In this document: piece after piece, positions 10,037-19,085 of the stretch | How the letters are laid out: every line of letters begins with the position of its first letter | How positions within the stretch are numbered: position 1 is the stretch's first letter | Source of the DNA: Streptomyces apocyni | Lineage (GTDB): Bacteria > Actinomycetota > Actinomycetes > Streptomycetales > Streptomycetaceae | DNA length: 51,508 bases | NCBI RefSeq assembly: GCF_009739465.1 | Contig: NZ_WHOM01000076.1 | Location: 1 to 51,508, forward strand | Direction of reading: 5' to 3' | Program-made: the position numbers and the translations under genes | The notes under the pieces: generated by a model | Database searches by the model: none | Told to the model about the DNA's origin: nothing | Seen by the model: the letters and a program-made list of their open reading frames with translations, nothing else

Positions 10037-11239
10037 TCACCCCAACGCCGCCAGAGCGCGTCGGGCCACCTCGCGGCCGATGGGAAGCGATGCCGTGGCC
10101 GCGGGGGACGGGGCGTTCAGGACGTGGACTGTGCGGGGGGACTCGTGGAAGAGGAAGTCGTCGGCGAGGGTGCCGTCGCGGAGGACGGCTTGTGCCCGGA
10201 CTCCTGCCGGTGCGGGGCGCAGGTCGTCGGCGGTCACTGCGGGGAGTAGCCGTCGTACCGCTGAGGCGAAGGCCTCCTTGGAGAGGGAGCGGCGCAGCTC
10301 CCCGGCGCCGTAGCGCCAGTGGTGTCTGGCTATCCGCCAGGAGCCAGGCCAGGTGAGGGTGCCGGCCAGCTCTCGGGGGCGCAGCGCCGACCAGGCGTAG
10401 CCCTCGCGGGCGAGTGCGGGCACGGCGTTGGGGCCGAGGTGGACGGTGCCGTCGATGCCCCGGGTGAGGTGCACGCCCAGGAAGGGGAAGGCCGGGTCCG
10501 GGACGGGGTACACCAGGCCGCGTACGAGTTCGGGGCGGGTGAGCTCGTAGTACTCGCCCCGGAAGGGGACGATGCGCATGCCGGGGTCGTCCCCGGCGAG
10601 GCGGGCGAGGCGGTCGCAGTAGAGGCCCGCGCAGTTGACCAGGACCCGTGCGCGGAGCACCGCGCCGTCGGCGGTGCGGACCGCGACGCCGCGGTCCGGG
10701 CGGCGGTCGATGGCGGTGACCTCCGCGCCGTACCGGATGTCCGCCCCCGAGGTCTCGGCCAGCTGCGCGGCGACCGCGGCGAAGTCGCACACGCCCGTCG
10801 TGCCGACGTGGATTCCGGCGAGCCCGCGCACCTGTGGCTCGTACTCCGCGATCTGCGCGGGGCCCAGCTCGCGTACCGGAATGCCGTTCTCCCGGCCGCG
10901 CTGCACCAGGGCGTGCAGGCGCGGTAGCTCGGCGCGGTCGGTGGCGACGATCAGCTTTCCGGTGACCGCGTGGGGGATGCCGTACTCGGCGCAGAACTTG
11001 ACCAGCTCGGCCGCTCCGCGCACCGCGAAGTCGGCCTTCAGCGACCCGGGGCGGTAGTACACACCGCTGTGGATCACTCCGCTGTTACGCCCGGTCTGGT
11101 GCCGGGCGGGGCCCGCCTCCTTCTCCAGCACCGTCACCCGTGTCCCGGGCACGGCGCGGGACAGCGCGTACGCCGTCGAAAGACCGACGATCCCGCCCCC
11201 GACCACCAGCACATCGGCGTCATACACGCTCTTCCTCAT
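10037..11239 (-). CDS. lhgO: L-2-hydroxyglutarate oxidase (LhgO-type FAD enzyme)
   Basis: A DAO-superfamily flavoprotein of 400 aa that oxidises L-2-hydroxyglutarate to 2-oxoglutarate, a metabolite-repair reaction linked to the quinone pool. The N-terminal FAD motif DVLVVGGGIVGLSTAYAL is followed by HQTGRNSGVIHSGVYY, the family signature. FRGEYYEL and the C-terminal HVLNAPSPAATASLPIG are also typical. The start is ATG 11239, preceded by an almost ideal GGAGGTGAT Shine-Dalgarno (about 11246-11254); GTG 11242 is adjacent and in frame. It is convergent with the secreted-protein gene. The family is clear; substrate assignment rests on motifs. Confidence 0.88.
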   Translation of the reverse strand: MRKSVYDADVLVVGGGIVGLSTAYALSRAVPGTRVTVLEKEAGPARHQTGRNSGVIHSGVYYRPGSLKADFAVRGAAELVKFCAEYGIPHAVTGKLIVATDRAELPRLHALVQRGRENGIPVRELGPAQIAEYEPQVRGLAGIHVGTTGVCDFAAVAAQLAETSGADIRYGAEVTAIDRRPDRGVAVRTADGAVLRARVLVNCAGLYCDRLARLAGDDPGMRIVPFRGEYYELTRPELVRGLVYPVPDPAFPFLGVHLTRGIDGTVHLGPNAVPALAREGYAWSALRPRELAGTLTWPGSWRIARHHWRYGAGELRRSLSKEAFASAVRRLLPAVTADDLRPAPAGVRAQAVLRDGTLADDFLFHESPRTVHVLNAPSPAATASLPIGREVARRALAALG

Positions 11240-11354
11240 CACGGATCACCTCCCAGGTCTGCATAGTGCACTGCGCCACTGACAATGCCCTCAAACCCAC
11301 ACCCGGGAGGCACCCACGCTGACGCGGCTGCCGGACGCGGCTGCCTGACGCGGC

Positions 11355-12797
11355 CTACGCCGGGGTCATCAGCAAAGGCCGCGCCCGCTCGCGCAGCTCC
11401 ATGACCCGCGGCTCGTCGCCGTGCGGTTCGAGGCGGTGCAGCAGATCCCGTACGTACTCCGTCGTGCGCGCCGATGAGATACGGCCCGCGACCTCGACCG
11501 CCCGCAGCCCCTGCGCACACGCCGCGTCCAGGTTCCCCGACTCCAGTTCGGCCACGGCCGACACCACCAGGCGCAGCCCGTGCGAGCGGACGAACTCCTC
11601 GGTGGGGCGGGACAGGGCCTGCTCGGTGAAGCGGCGGACCTGGCGTGGCGCCTTCAGGTCGCGGTAGCACTCGGCCGCGTCAGCCGCGAAGCGGTCGTAG
11701 GAGTAGAAGCCCAGCCAGGGTGGGTCGGCGTCGCCGTCCCTGGCTCGCTCCAGCCAGCCCTCGGCCGCCTTGAGCGCGGCCCCCGCGGCGACGGCGTCAC
11801 CGGCGCGCGCGTGGGCGCGTGCCTCGACGAGCCGGAAGAAGCTCATCGTGCGGGCGGTGGCCAGGCCACGGTTGCGTTCGAGCGCGGCCTGCGCGAGATC
11901 GACGCCCTCGTCCCCGAAGCCGCGGTACGTGGCCTGTAAGGACATGGTGGCCAGCACATAGCCGCCCAGCGGCACATCGGCCGCCGCCCTGGCCAGCCGC
12001 AGCGCCTGGATGTAGTAGCGCTGCGCCGCCTCCTGCTGGCCGGTATCGAACGCCATCCACCCAGCGAGCCGGGTGAGTTCGGACGTCGCCCCGAAGAGCG
12101 CGCGGCCCACTTCGTCCGTGTACGAGCCGAGCAGCAGGGGCGCCGCCTCGACCCGCAGGCACTCCGGGACCATCGAGGAACGCCAGTCGCCACCGCCGTA
12201 CTTGGAGTCCCAGCGGCGGGCGTCCTGCGCGGCCTCGCGTAGCTTCCGCACATCGCTGTGGCCGACTTTGAGCGGTGCCTCACCGGCTGATGTGCTGCTG
12301 TCGGTGTCACCGACGCTGTCGAGGGTGCGCTCGACCGAGCTGTCAGCGGGCGTAATCAGCCATCTGGAGGCGGGCGTGGCATATGCGCTGACCGCGAAGG
12401 AACCGGCCAGCGACTGCCAGATCCCCCCACCGCCGCGCCGCCCCGCCAGGTCGAGCCGGTAGAGGTCGGTCGCCGACCGGACCGCGGCTCCCACGTCGCG
12501 CGGGAAGGCCAGTCCCACCTCGGGCGCGGGGTCGGCGTCCGCGAGCCCTATCTCGTGCAACGGCACCGGCCTGCCCAGCTTCTGGCCGATCGCGGCGGCG
12601 ATGAGGTGTGGGGCCGCACCCTGCGGCACCATGCCCTTGGAGACCCAACGGGCCACCGAGGTCTTGTCGTAGCGAAGGGTCAACCCACGTTGTGCGCCGA
12701 GGTCGTTGACCCGTCGGGCGAGTCCCGCATTGCTGATTCCCGCGAGGGCGAGAACGGCGCCGAGTTTGTCGTTCGGCCCGCGTTGCTCCCTGGACAT
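11355..12797 (-). CDS. Sporulation-associated regulator (HTH-like N-terminus plus TPR), SCO4114 type
   Basis: The 480-aa protein has an XRE-like N-terminal region (about 10-75: LALAGISNAGLARRVND, then TSVARWVSKGMVP) and a long alpha-helical TPR-like C-terminus (about 200-480). I recognise it as the family annotated sporulation-associated protein in S. coelicolor (SCO4114), related in layout to NsdA, a negative regulator of development. The start ATG 12797 (MSREQRGPN) has GAGGGG 8-12 bases upstream; the frame stays open to 13223, but that extension is non-conserved noise. It is divergent from the asparagine-synthetase-like gene. The DNA-binding role is inferred. Confidence 0.82.
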   Translation of the reverse strand: MSREQRGPNDKLGAVLALAGISNAGLARRVNDLGAQRGLTLRYDKTSVARWVSKGMVPQGAAPHLIAAAIGQKLGRPVPLHEIGLADADPAPEVGLAFPRDVGAAVRSATDLYRLDLAGRRGGGGIWQSLAGSFAVSAYATPASRWLITPADSSVERTLDSVGDTDSSTSAGEAPLKVGHSDVRKLREAAQDARRWDSKYGGGDWRSSMVPECLRVEAAPLLLGSYTDEVGRALFGATSELTRLAGWMAFDTGQQEAAQRYYIQALRLARAAADVPLGGYVLATMSLQATYRGFGDEGVDLAQAALERNRGLATARTMSFFRLVEARAHARAGDAVAAGAALKAAEGWLERARDGDADPPWLGFYSYDRFAADAAECYRDLKAPRQVRRFTEQALSRPTEEFVRSHGLRLVVSAVAELESGNLDAACAQGLRAVEVAGRISSARTTEYVRDLLHRLEPHGDEPRVMELRERARPLLMTPA

Positions 12798-13030
12798 GCG
12801 CCACCCCTCGACACAGACGGCTGCCGCGGGGGCATAACCACGCGGCATTCGTAAACCCAGCGTAGTTCGCCGAATCCCAAGCGTTAAGGGGCAGGTTCCG
12901 GATGGCGGGATTGTTGTCTGTACAGCGGGCCCGTCGAGCCCGGCTGTGCTCCGGGCGTGTGGCCGTGCGCCCGTCCGTGCGCTCTTCTCCGGCCACTTCG
13001 CTGACGCTTCCATGGCAACGCGTGGGTCGG

Positions 13031-13055
13031 CCCACTGCACACTGGATCCAGTGGG
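13031..13055. promoter_or_regulatory. Candidate operator: nested palindrome in the 12798-13379 intergenic region
   Basis: CACTGGATCCAGTG (13040-13053) is a perfect 14-bp palindrome; CCCACT (13031-13036) and AGTGGG (13050-13055) add a second, nested inverted repeat. It sits in the 580-bp divergent region between the sporulation-associated gene and the asparagine-synthetase-like gene. Apart from this and the hairpin at 13096-13128 I see no gene in that stretch. Confidence 0.45.
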
Positions 13056-13095
13056 CTGGGGGACGCCGCCGCCTACATCCCCGCGGGCGGCGGAC

Positions 13096-13128
13096 CGGTC
13101 CGGGAGGTGAACCCCGCCTCCCGGACCG
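13096..13128 (+). terminator. Strong hairpin in the leader of the asparagine-synthetase-like gene
   Basis: Perfect 12-bp stem: arms CGGTCCGGGAGG (13096-13107) and CCTCCCGGACCG (13117-13128) with a 9-base loop, about 250 bases upstream of the ATG. It may be an attenuator or a barrier hairpin. The left arm contains a Shine-Dalgarno-like GGGAGG, but no ORF of note starts after it. Confidence 0.5.
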
Positions 13129-13379
13129 CGCAGTGACCATCCAGCGGCCGAAATGGCTGAAAAGCATCGGTCCCTCTGCTGGCCCTCGCTGGCCCGGCCG
13201 GGCCCGGCTGGCCCCCGAGTCACCTGTCAGGGTGGCCGGGCGTGCCAACTCGTCCGCTTCCGGGGCGCATTGTGCTGCGCTCTTACGGCCCCGGAGTCGC
13301 TCTCGTACGCCTCCTTCGTGGCAGCATGGTCCCGAACTACTTCGGTGCTCTGTTTTGTCCACAGCCTGTGGAGGCGGCG

Positions 13380-15485
13380 ATGCGGTGGTTGGTGGGGTGG
13401 AGTTGTACCACCGCGAAGGCGCCCGGGACCCTCGGTTTCGACGGCGCCAACGGAAGTAACGGCAGCGTAGGCGGCGGTGACCAGGGCACCCTGCACCCGG
13501 TGGGCTCCCAGCTGCTCTGGGGCGACCCCGACCCGCTCTGGGCGGTCGGGGACTGGCGCGCCGACGAGGTGCGCGTCGTCCAGGCCGACCCGCGGACCCG
13601 GATCGCCGTACTCGGCACCTGCGGCGCCAGCGACGAGCAGCTCCGGCTTGGCCTGCTGGCGGCGCGCGGCGGGGCGCTCAGGCATCTGACCACCTGGTCA
13701 GGGAGTTACACGGCCGTCGTCCAGGTGGGGCGACGGGTCACCATCGCCGGCGACCTGGCGGGCGCGCGGCCCGTCTTCTACACCCCCTGGGCGGACGGCA
13801 CGGCGTACGCGACGGCGGCGCTCCCGCTCGCCGACCTCATCGAGGCGCAGCTCGACATCGGGCACCTCGCGGCGCTGCTCGCCTGTCCCGACGTACCTGA
13901 GGCGCTGCGCGACTCGACGCCTTATGTCGGCGTACGGCGCATTCCGCCGGCGCATGCGCTGATCCTGCGCGACGGCGCACGGGAGATCGCGGGGTATGAG
14001 CCGGTCGCATCGCTCGCCGTCGCGGCGCCCCAGATGGAGGCGATGCGCGCCGTGGACGGCGTGCGTGACGCGCTCGTGGAGGCGGTGCGCACTCGTCTGG
14101 CCGCCCCGCGCCATGTTCCGGACATCGATCCGGGCCCGGTGCCCGGCATGGGCCCCGCCGAGCGGCGTGCCCCCCGGATGCCGGTGCCCGGTATCGGCGC
14201 CGACCTTTCCGGAGGCCCCGCCTCCGCGACGCTCGCGCTGCTCGCCGCGGGCCTGCCGGGGCTGCCCGGCACCGTGCTCGGGCATGGCACGGGCGCGGGG
14301 GAGCGGCTGCTCGCCGTCACCTTCAACGACCTGGCGACCAGCGGCCGCGAGGCCGAACTGGAGCGCGCCGGGGCGCTCGCGGCCAACCCTCGGCTGCACC
14401 ACGTCGTCGTCACCGGCGGCGAGGAGACCCTCCCGTACGCCGACCTCGACGGCCCGCTGACGGACGAGCCAGGACCCTCGCTGGTGCTGGCCGGACGGCA
14501 CCGGGCCCGGCTCGCCGCCGGCAGCGCCGACCACTTCACCGGCAGTGGCGCCCGGCAGGTCCTGGACGCCCACCCGGCCCGCCTGGCCGACCTGTTGATG
14601 GACCGGCGCCGCCGCCATCTGGTGCGCCCGGTCGCGGCGCTCGCCAAGGCCGAGGGCTCGGTCCTGGTCCCCGGCAAGGTGTACGCGGCCGCGCGGCGCC
14701 TGGCCCGTACGTCGTACCGCTCCGGCATCGGGGACGCCGCGCTGCGCCTGCGGGACGGCCGCTTCGAGGAGCCGCCGGGCGCGGTGGGGGCCTCGCTCGC
14801 CGCCCTCACCTGGGCCAGGCCTGGACCGGCCGCGCGCTGGCTCACAGGTGAGGCGCTCGCTGAAGTATCGGTTCGTCTGGAACAGGCGGCGACCCGGCCA
14901 GGACCAGGCCCGGGGCAGCACCCCGGCGAGCTACGCGCGCGTGCCGGGCTGGCGCGGTACGCCGCGGATCTGCGGGTCCTGGAACAGGCCGCCGAAGTCC
15001 GCTCCCAGCGGCTGCACGCGCCGTTCCTGGACAACCAGGTCGTACGCGCCTGCCGGGCCCTGCCCGAGGCGCTGCGGGTACGGCCGGGTGCGCGGGCGGA
15101 CATCCTCCGTACGGTCCTGGAGGGCGCCGGGGTCACCGACCTGCCGCCCGGCTGGGGCGCCACCTCGCACGCCTCGTCCGCGGCGGCCGTGAGCACCGGG
15201 CTCCGGGTCGCCGTCGACGAGCTGGTCGACCTCTTCGGCGCGCCGCTGCTGGCCCAGGCGGGCCTGGTGGAGGCCCGGGTCGTACGGAAGGCCCTGCGGG
15301 CGGCCGCCGAGGGTGCGGCGCTGCCCGTGGACGGCCTCGCGGAGCTGGTCTCCACGGAGCTGTGGCTGCGGCGGCTGCTCTCTCGGCGCGGCACCTGCTG
15401 GACGGGCACGCCCGCCCGCAGTCGGGCGGTCCCCGCGGGGATCGCGCCGCAGCGGGGCGCGCTGGGGAGCGCGGGGCGGACGTGA
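13380..15485 (+). CDS. Asparagine synthetase-like protein with altered active-site motifs
   Basis: The 701-aa product resembles class II asparagine synthetases and lasso-peptide cyclases. The N-terminal glutaminase-like domain starts MRWLVGW and lacks the nucleophilic Cys2. The C-terminal synthetase domain (about 260-650) has GADLSGGPASATLALL where active enzymes have SGGxDS: the P-loop Asp is replaced by Ala. RLHAPFLDNQVVRACRALPE is a well kept family segment. It may be an amide ligase with unusual chemistry or a pseudo-enzyme. The start ATG 13380 follows GGAGG with a 5-base gap; upstream in-frame sequence to 13242 is discounted. No lasso precursor or B proteins lie nearby. Confidence 0.8.
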   Translation: MRWLVGWSCTTAKAPGTLGFDGANGSNGSVGGGDQGTLHPVGSQLLWGDPDPLWAVGDWRADEVRVVQADPRTRIAVLGTCGASDEQLRLGLLAARGGALRHLTTWSGSYTAVVQVGRRVTIAGDLAGARPVFYTPWADGTAYATAALPLADLIEAQLDIGHLAALLACPDVPEALRDSTPYVGVRRIPPAHALILRDGAREIAGYEPVASLAVAAPQMEAMRAVDGVRDALVEAVRTRLAAPRHVPDIDPGPVPGMGPAERRAPRMPVPGIGADLSGGPASATLALLAAGLPGLPGTVLGHGTGAGERLLAVTFNDLATSGREAELERAGALAANPRLHHVVVTGGEETLPYADLDGPLTDEPGPSLVLAGRHRARLAAGSADHFTGSGARQVLDAHPARLADLLMDRRRRHLVRPVAALAKAEGSVLVPGKVYAAARRLARTSYRSGIGDAALRLRDGRFEEPPGAVGASLAALTWARPGPAARWLTGEALAEVSVRLEQAATRPGPGPGQHPGELRARAGLARYAADLRVLEQAAEVRSQRLHAPFLDNQVVRACRALPEALRVRPGARADILRTVLEGAGVTDLPPGWGATSHASSAAAVSTGLRVAVDELVDLFGAPLLAQAGLVEARVVRKALRAAAEGAALPVDGLAELVSTELWLRRLLSRRGTCWTGTPARSRAVPAGIAPQRGALGSAGRT

Positions 15486-15565
15486 CCCGAGGCCGACGTG
15501 GGCTGGGGCGGGGTCCCGGGTGGGTGGTAGGCCCCCCGATCGCCGGACCGGATCAGATTTGGTCG

Positions 15566-15581
15566 TAAAATCTGGGCATTG
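15566..15581 (+). promoter_or_regulatory. -10 box for a probably leaderless trmB
   Basis: TAAAAT (15566-15571) is a near-consensus -10 hexamer. Transcription would begin about 7-10 bases later, at or next to the GTG at 15581. No Shine-Dalgarno is visible before that GTG. No clear -35 box is seen. Confidence 0.5.
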
Positions 15582-16363
15582 TGTCTGAGTCCTCGCCTTC
15601 TCCCGCCTCCCGCCCCAAGGGCGAGCCCCGCTTCCCCGGTGGCCCCGCACCCGACCCCGCCGGCTCGCACCACGAGCGGCGCATCCGGAGCTTCCAGCCG
15701 CGCCGCAGCCGGGTGACCACGGGCCAGGGCGAGGCCCTGCGACGGCTGTGGCCGAAGTGGGGCCTGGACATCGACGGGAAGCGCACGCTCGACCTCGATG
15801 ACCTGTTCGACGGTCTCCCTGTCGTCCTGGAGATCGGCTTCGGCATGGGCGAGGCCACCGCGCAGATGGCGGCCGACGACCCGGAGACCGGGATTCTCGC
15901 CGTCGATGTGCACACCCCGGGGCAGGGCAACCTGCTCGGTCTGGCGGACCAAAACGGTCTGACCAACATCCGGGTGGCCAACGGCGACGCGATCATCCTG
16001 CTCCGCGAGATGCTAGCGCCCGAGTCCCTGGACGGGCTGCGCGTCTACTTCCCCGACCCGTGGCCCAAGAAGCGGCACCACAAGCGGCGCATCATCCAGC
16101 CGGAGTTCCTCTCCCTCGCCGCGACCCGGCTGAAGCCCGGCGCGCTGCTCCACTGCGCGACCGACTGGGAGCCGTACGCCGAGCAGATGCTCGAGGTGCT
16201 GACCGCGCACCCCGACTTCGAGAACACCCAGGAGGACGGCGGCTACGCGCCCCGCCCGGACTTCCGGCCGCTCACCCGCTTCGAGGGCCAGGGCCTGGAC
16301 AAGGGGCACGTCGTACACGACCTGCTCTTCACCCGCAGGGCCGAACCGCAAGCCGGGGACTGA
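15581..16363 (+). CDS. trmB: tRNA (guanine-46-N7)-methyltransferase TrmB
   Basis: A class I SAM-dependent methyltransferase of 260 aa that makes m7G46 in the tRNA variable loop. The SAM motif EIGFGMGEAT, the acidic loop ILAVDVHTPG and the family signature YFPDPWPKKRHHKRR are all present. The C-terminal part contains the conserved TDWEPYAEQM segment. The first 45 residues are a disordered extension common in actinobacteria. No Shine-Dalgarno precedes GTG 15581; a TAAAAT box 9 bases upstream suggests a leaderless mRNA. The PrsW-family gene follows 89 bases later on the same strand. Confidence 0.95.
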   Translation: MSESSPSPASRPKGEPRFPGGPAPDPAGSHHERRIRSFQPRRSRVTTGQGEALRRLWPKWGLDIDGKRTLDLDDLFDGLPVVLEIGFGMGEATAQMAADDPETGILAVDVHTPGQGNLLGLADQNGLTNIRVANGDAIILLREMLAPESLDGLRVYFPDPWPKKRHHKRRIIQPEFLSLAATRLKPGALLHCATDWEPYAEQMLEVLTAHPDFENTQEDGGYAPRPDFRPLTRFEGQGLDKGHVVHDLLFTRRAEPQAGD

Positions 16364-16452
16364 GGAACAGACCGCAAGCCCGGGACCGAGGAGCAGGTCG
16401 AAGGCCGAGGCACCATCGCGTGCCACCGCCGTCCCTCGTTAGGGTCAACGCC

Positions 16453-17862
16453 GTGGCCATCAGCTCTCCGTACTCGCCGTCCGAGCCCCCTCGCACCGAG
16501 GGACCCGGGCCGCGCCCTCCACAGCCGCCCCCCGAGAAGTGGTGGCGGCGCAGGGCCGTCCACGCGGGCGGGCTGATCGCCGTGCTCGCCGTGGCCGGGC
16601 TCGTCATCCTGGCGCTGGTCAGGGAAGAAACCGGCACCGAGGGCTTTCTGGTCGGGCTCGGCCTCGCCGTCGTGCCCGTACCGCTGCTGATAGCCGCGTT
16701 CCGCTGGCTGGACCGGGTGACGCCAGGGCCCTGGCGGAACGTGGTGTTCTGCTTCGCCTGGGGCGCCTGCGCGGCGACGCTCATCGCGATCGTCACCAAC
16801 TCCCTGGCGACGAACTGGATAGCCACCAGCACCGCCGACGAGGCGGGCGCCGACGCCCTCGGGGCGACCGTCGTCGCGCCGGTCGTCGAGGAAGCGGGCA
16901 AGTCTGTCGCGATCTTGCTCATCTTTCTGTTCCGCAGACGGGACTTCACCGGGATCGTCGACGGCGTGGTGATCGCGGGGGTCACCGCCACCGGCTTCGC
17001 CTTCACCGAGAACATCCTCTACCTCGGCAGGGCCTACGGCATGGACACCGACGGCACCTTCGACAGCGGCTTCGGGGGCGGCCTCGACGGCACGGGCCTG
17101 CTGACGATGACCGCCGCGACGTTCTTCGTACGGATCGTCATGTCACCGTTCGCGCACCCGTTGTTCACGGTGCTGACCGGCATCGGCTTCGGTATCGCCG
17201 CGCTCTCGGCGGACCGCCAGCGAGCGCGCCGGGTGCTGCTCCCGCTCGCCGGGCTGCTCCTCTCGATGGGCATGCACGCGCTGTGGAACGGTTCCGCGGT
17301 CTTCGGCGGCATCTGGTTCTTCGCCGTCTACGCGGGCTTCATGGTCCCCGTCTTCGGGCTGGTCACCTGGCTGGCGATCTGGACCAGGCAGCGCGCACTG
17401 CGCACCGTGCGCGAGGAGTTGCCCGCCTACGTGGCGGCCGGATGGCTCGCCCCGCTGGAGCCCTGGGCGCTCTCCTCGCTACGGGCCCGACGGATGGCCC
17501 GCGTATACGCCACTCGCACGCTGGGCCGGGACGCGGCGCGCGCGGTCGCCGAGTACCAGGTCCACGCGACCTCGCTCGCGCTGCTCCGCCAGCGCGGGCG
17601 CCGCGGCCGAGCGGGTGCCGACTTCGTCGTACGCGAACGGGAGTTGCTCGACGCCCTGTGGCTGCGCCGGGACGCCGCACGGCCCGCGCTCACCCACGCG
17701 GCGCAGGTGACGGCACCGGCGATCCCGGCTCCCCGGTACGGGTACGGGTACGGGTATGGATACGGGCACCCGTACGGCCAGGAGTACGGGTACGGGCAGG
17801 AGTACGGGCACGCGCACGGCCCCGCGGGACAGAGCCCCGCGTACCACCCGTACCGCCACTGA
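16453..17862 (+). CDS. PrsW-family intramembrane metalloprotease
   Basis: A polytopic membrane protein of 469 aa with about 8 hydrophobic segments between residues 40 and 320. It has the PrsW signatures APVVEEAGKS (Glu-Glu), GFAFTENILYL, SPFAHPLFT and GMHALWNG, which supply the putative metal-binding Glu and His residues. PrsW in Bacillus starts cleavage of the anti-sigma factor RsiW; here the substrate is unknown. The membrane-tethered sigma fusion encoded 7 kb away is a speculative candidate. The soluble C-terminus ends in a YG-rich repeat encoded by TACGGG units (17737-17830). The GTG start at 16453 is the first sensible one. Confidence 0.88.
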   Translation: MAISSPYSPSEPPRTEGPGPRPPQPPPEKWWRRRAVHAGGLIAVLAVAGLVILALVREETGTEGFLVGLGLAVVPVPLLIAAFRWLDRVTPGPWRNVVFCFAWGACAATLIAIVTNSLATNWIATSTADEAGADALGATVVAPVVEEAGKSVAILLIFLFRRRDFTGIVDGVVIAGVTATGFAFTENILYLGRAYGMDTDGTFDSGFGGGLDGTGLLTMTAATFFVRIVMSPFAHPLFTVLTGIGFGIAALSADRQRARRVLLPLAGLLLSMGMHALWNGSAVFGGIWFFAVYAGFMVPVFGLVTWLAIWTRQRALRTVREELPAYVAAGWLAPLEPWALSSLRARRMARVYATRTLGRDAARAVAEYQVHATSLALLRQRGRRGRAGADFVVRERELLDALWLRRDAARPALTHAAQVTAPAIPAPRYGYGYGYGYGHPYGQEYGYGQEYGHAHGPAGQSPAYHPYRH

Positions 17863-17886
17863 CGCCGCGTCCGGGCACACGTCGAA

Positions 17887-17928
17887 CCGGCAGCCCTGGC
17901 GTCGGGGGGATGGCGCCAGGGCTGCCGG
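17887..17928. terminator. Bidirectional terminator between the PrsW and M23 genes
   Basis: Perfect 15-bp stem (17887-17901 with 17914-17928, left arm CCGGCAGCCCTGGCG) and a 12-base loop. It lies between the convergent ends of the PrsW gene (stop 17862) and the M23 gene (stop 17963). Confidence 0.85.
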
Positions 17929-17962
17929 AGTCCGTCCGTCAGATCCCGTCAGGTTCGGTCTC

Positions 17963-19060
17963 TCAGACCGTGATGCCCTTGCCGCTCAGCCACGCCCGCG
18001 GGTCGACCATGGCGCCGCCGGACGACTGGACCTCAAGGTGCAGATGCGGCCCCGAGGAGTTGCCGGTGGAGCCGACCCGGCCGACGACCTCGCCCGTGGT
18101 GACCTTCTGGCCCACCGTGACGCTGACCGACGACAGGTGGCTGTACGAGATCTCGGTGCCGTCCGCGAGTTCCAGGACGACGCGGTAGCCGTACGCGTTG
18201 CCGTGCCAGCCCGCGAACTTGATGGTGCCGGTGTGCACGGCCTTGGTCGGCGTACCCGTCGGAGCGGCGAAGTCCAGTCCGGTGTGGTACCCGGAGGACC
18301 ACATGGGGCCGGCCTGCCCGTAGGTGGAGGTGATCGTGTACGAGGAGGTGGGGACCGCGTAGCTGGCGGCCAGCTTGCGGAGGCGCTCTTCCTCGGCCTT
18401 GCGCTTGGCCTCCTCTTCGGCCTTCCGCTTGGCCTCGGCCTCCGCCTTGCGCTTCTCCTCGGCCTTGCGCTCGGCCTCGGCCTCGGCGTCGGTCAGCGAC
18501 TTGGCGGCGTCCGCGGCGGCCTTCTTGGCGGCGGCGTCCGCCGCCGCGGCCTGCGCGGCGTCGGCCGCTTCGTCCTGCTTGATCTCGGCCTGCTGCATGA
18601 TGCGCGCGCGCAGTGCCTCACCCGCGTTCACGGACGAGCCCTGCTCGGCGGTCCCCGCGGGGGCGGTGGGCGCGGCGGTGGCCTGGGTGACGGTCGACAT
18701 GGCGCTGAGGTCGGCGTCGGAGCCGGACTCGTCGTCGTCGGACAGCAGCGTGCCGACGTTCGGCAGCTTGTCGGTGACGCTCGACATGTCCGGCATCGAT
18801 ATCGGAGCCTGCGACTTGTCCTGTGCGGTGGCCATGCCGCCCGCGCCGACCGCCGCGATGACGCCGACGCCGAGCACCGTGGAGCTGCGGCCGAATCCGC
18901 CGCGCTGCTTGCTGACGCGGTGCTTGCCCCGTACGGGGCGAATGGATTCCTCAGTGGGGTTCCACGCCCCCGGAGGCTCCTCAAGAGTGAGGGAACCGGT
19001 CGTCTCGTAGCCGTCGTCCGGCAGGTACGAGTGTTCAGGGGCAAGCCTGTTGGACGCCAC
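17963..19060 (-). CDS. Secreted/membrane-anchored M23-family peptidoglycan endopeptidase
   Basis: A 365-aa LytM/M23 metallopeptidase that would cut peptide cross-links of peptidoglycan. An N-terminal hydrophobic stretch after basic residues (about 55-75, TVLGVGVIAAVGAGGMA) is the export signal or anchor. Residues about 145-245 form an Ala/Lys/Glu-rich coiled coil (AEEEAKRKAEEE-type heptads). The M23 domain (about 250-365) keeps the zinc ligands HTGLDFAAP and GPHLHLEV and the catalytic SYSHLS. The GTG start at 19060 has AGGAG (about 19070-19074) at ideal spacing and lies 26 bases after the c-di-AMP riboswitch. Regulation is therefore probably by c-di-AMP, as for rpfA. Confidence 0.93.
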   Translation of the reverse strand: MASNRLAPEHSYLPDDGYETTGSLTLEEPPGAWNPTEESIRPVRGKHRVSKQRGGFGRSSTVLGVGVIAAVGAGGMATAQDKSQAPISMPDMSSVTDKLPNVGTLLSDDDESGSDADLSAMSTVTQATAAPTAPAGTAEQGSSVNAGEALRARIMQQAEIKQDEAADAAQAAAADAAAKKAAADAAKSLTDAEAEAERKAEEKRKAEAEAKRKAEEEAKRKAEEERLRKLAASYAVPTSSYTITSTYGQAGPMWSSGYHTGLDFAAPTGTPTKAVHTGTIKFAGWHGNAYGYRVVLELADGTEISYSHLSSVSVTVGQKVTTGEVVGRVGSTGNSSGPHLHLEVQSSGGAMVDPRAWLSGKGITV

Positions 19061-19085
19061 TGGGGCGCACTCCTTTCCTTCCTTC

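Noticed and set aside
12798..13223. Upstream extension of the sporulation-associated regulator frame
   Set aside because: A strong Shine-Dalgarno and conserved N-terminus support ATG 12797; the extension is low-complexity Arg/Pro sequence.
13380..15485. Lasso-peptide cyclase
   Set aside because: No precursor peptide, RRE protein or transglutaminase-like protease nearby, and the ATP loop is altered.
16060..16452. Upstream extension of the PrsW frame
   Set aside because: It overlaps trmB in another frame; the first plausible start is GTG 16453.
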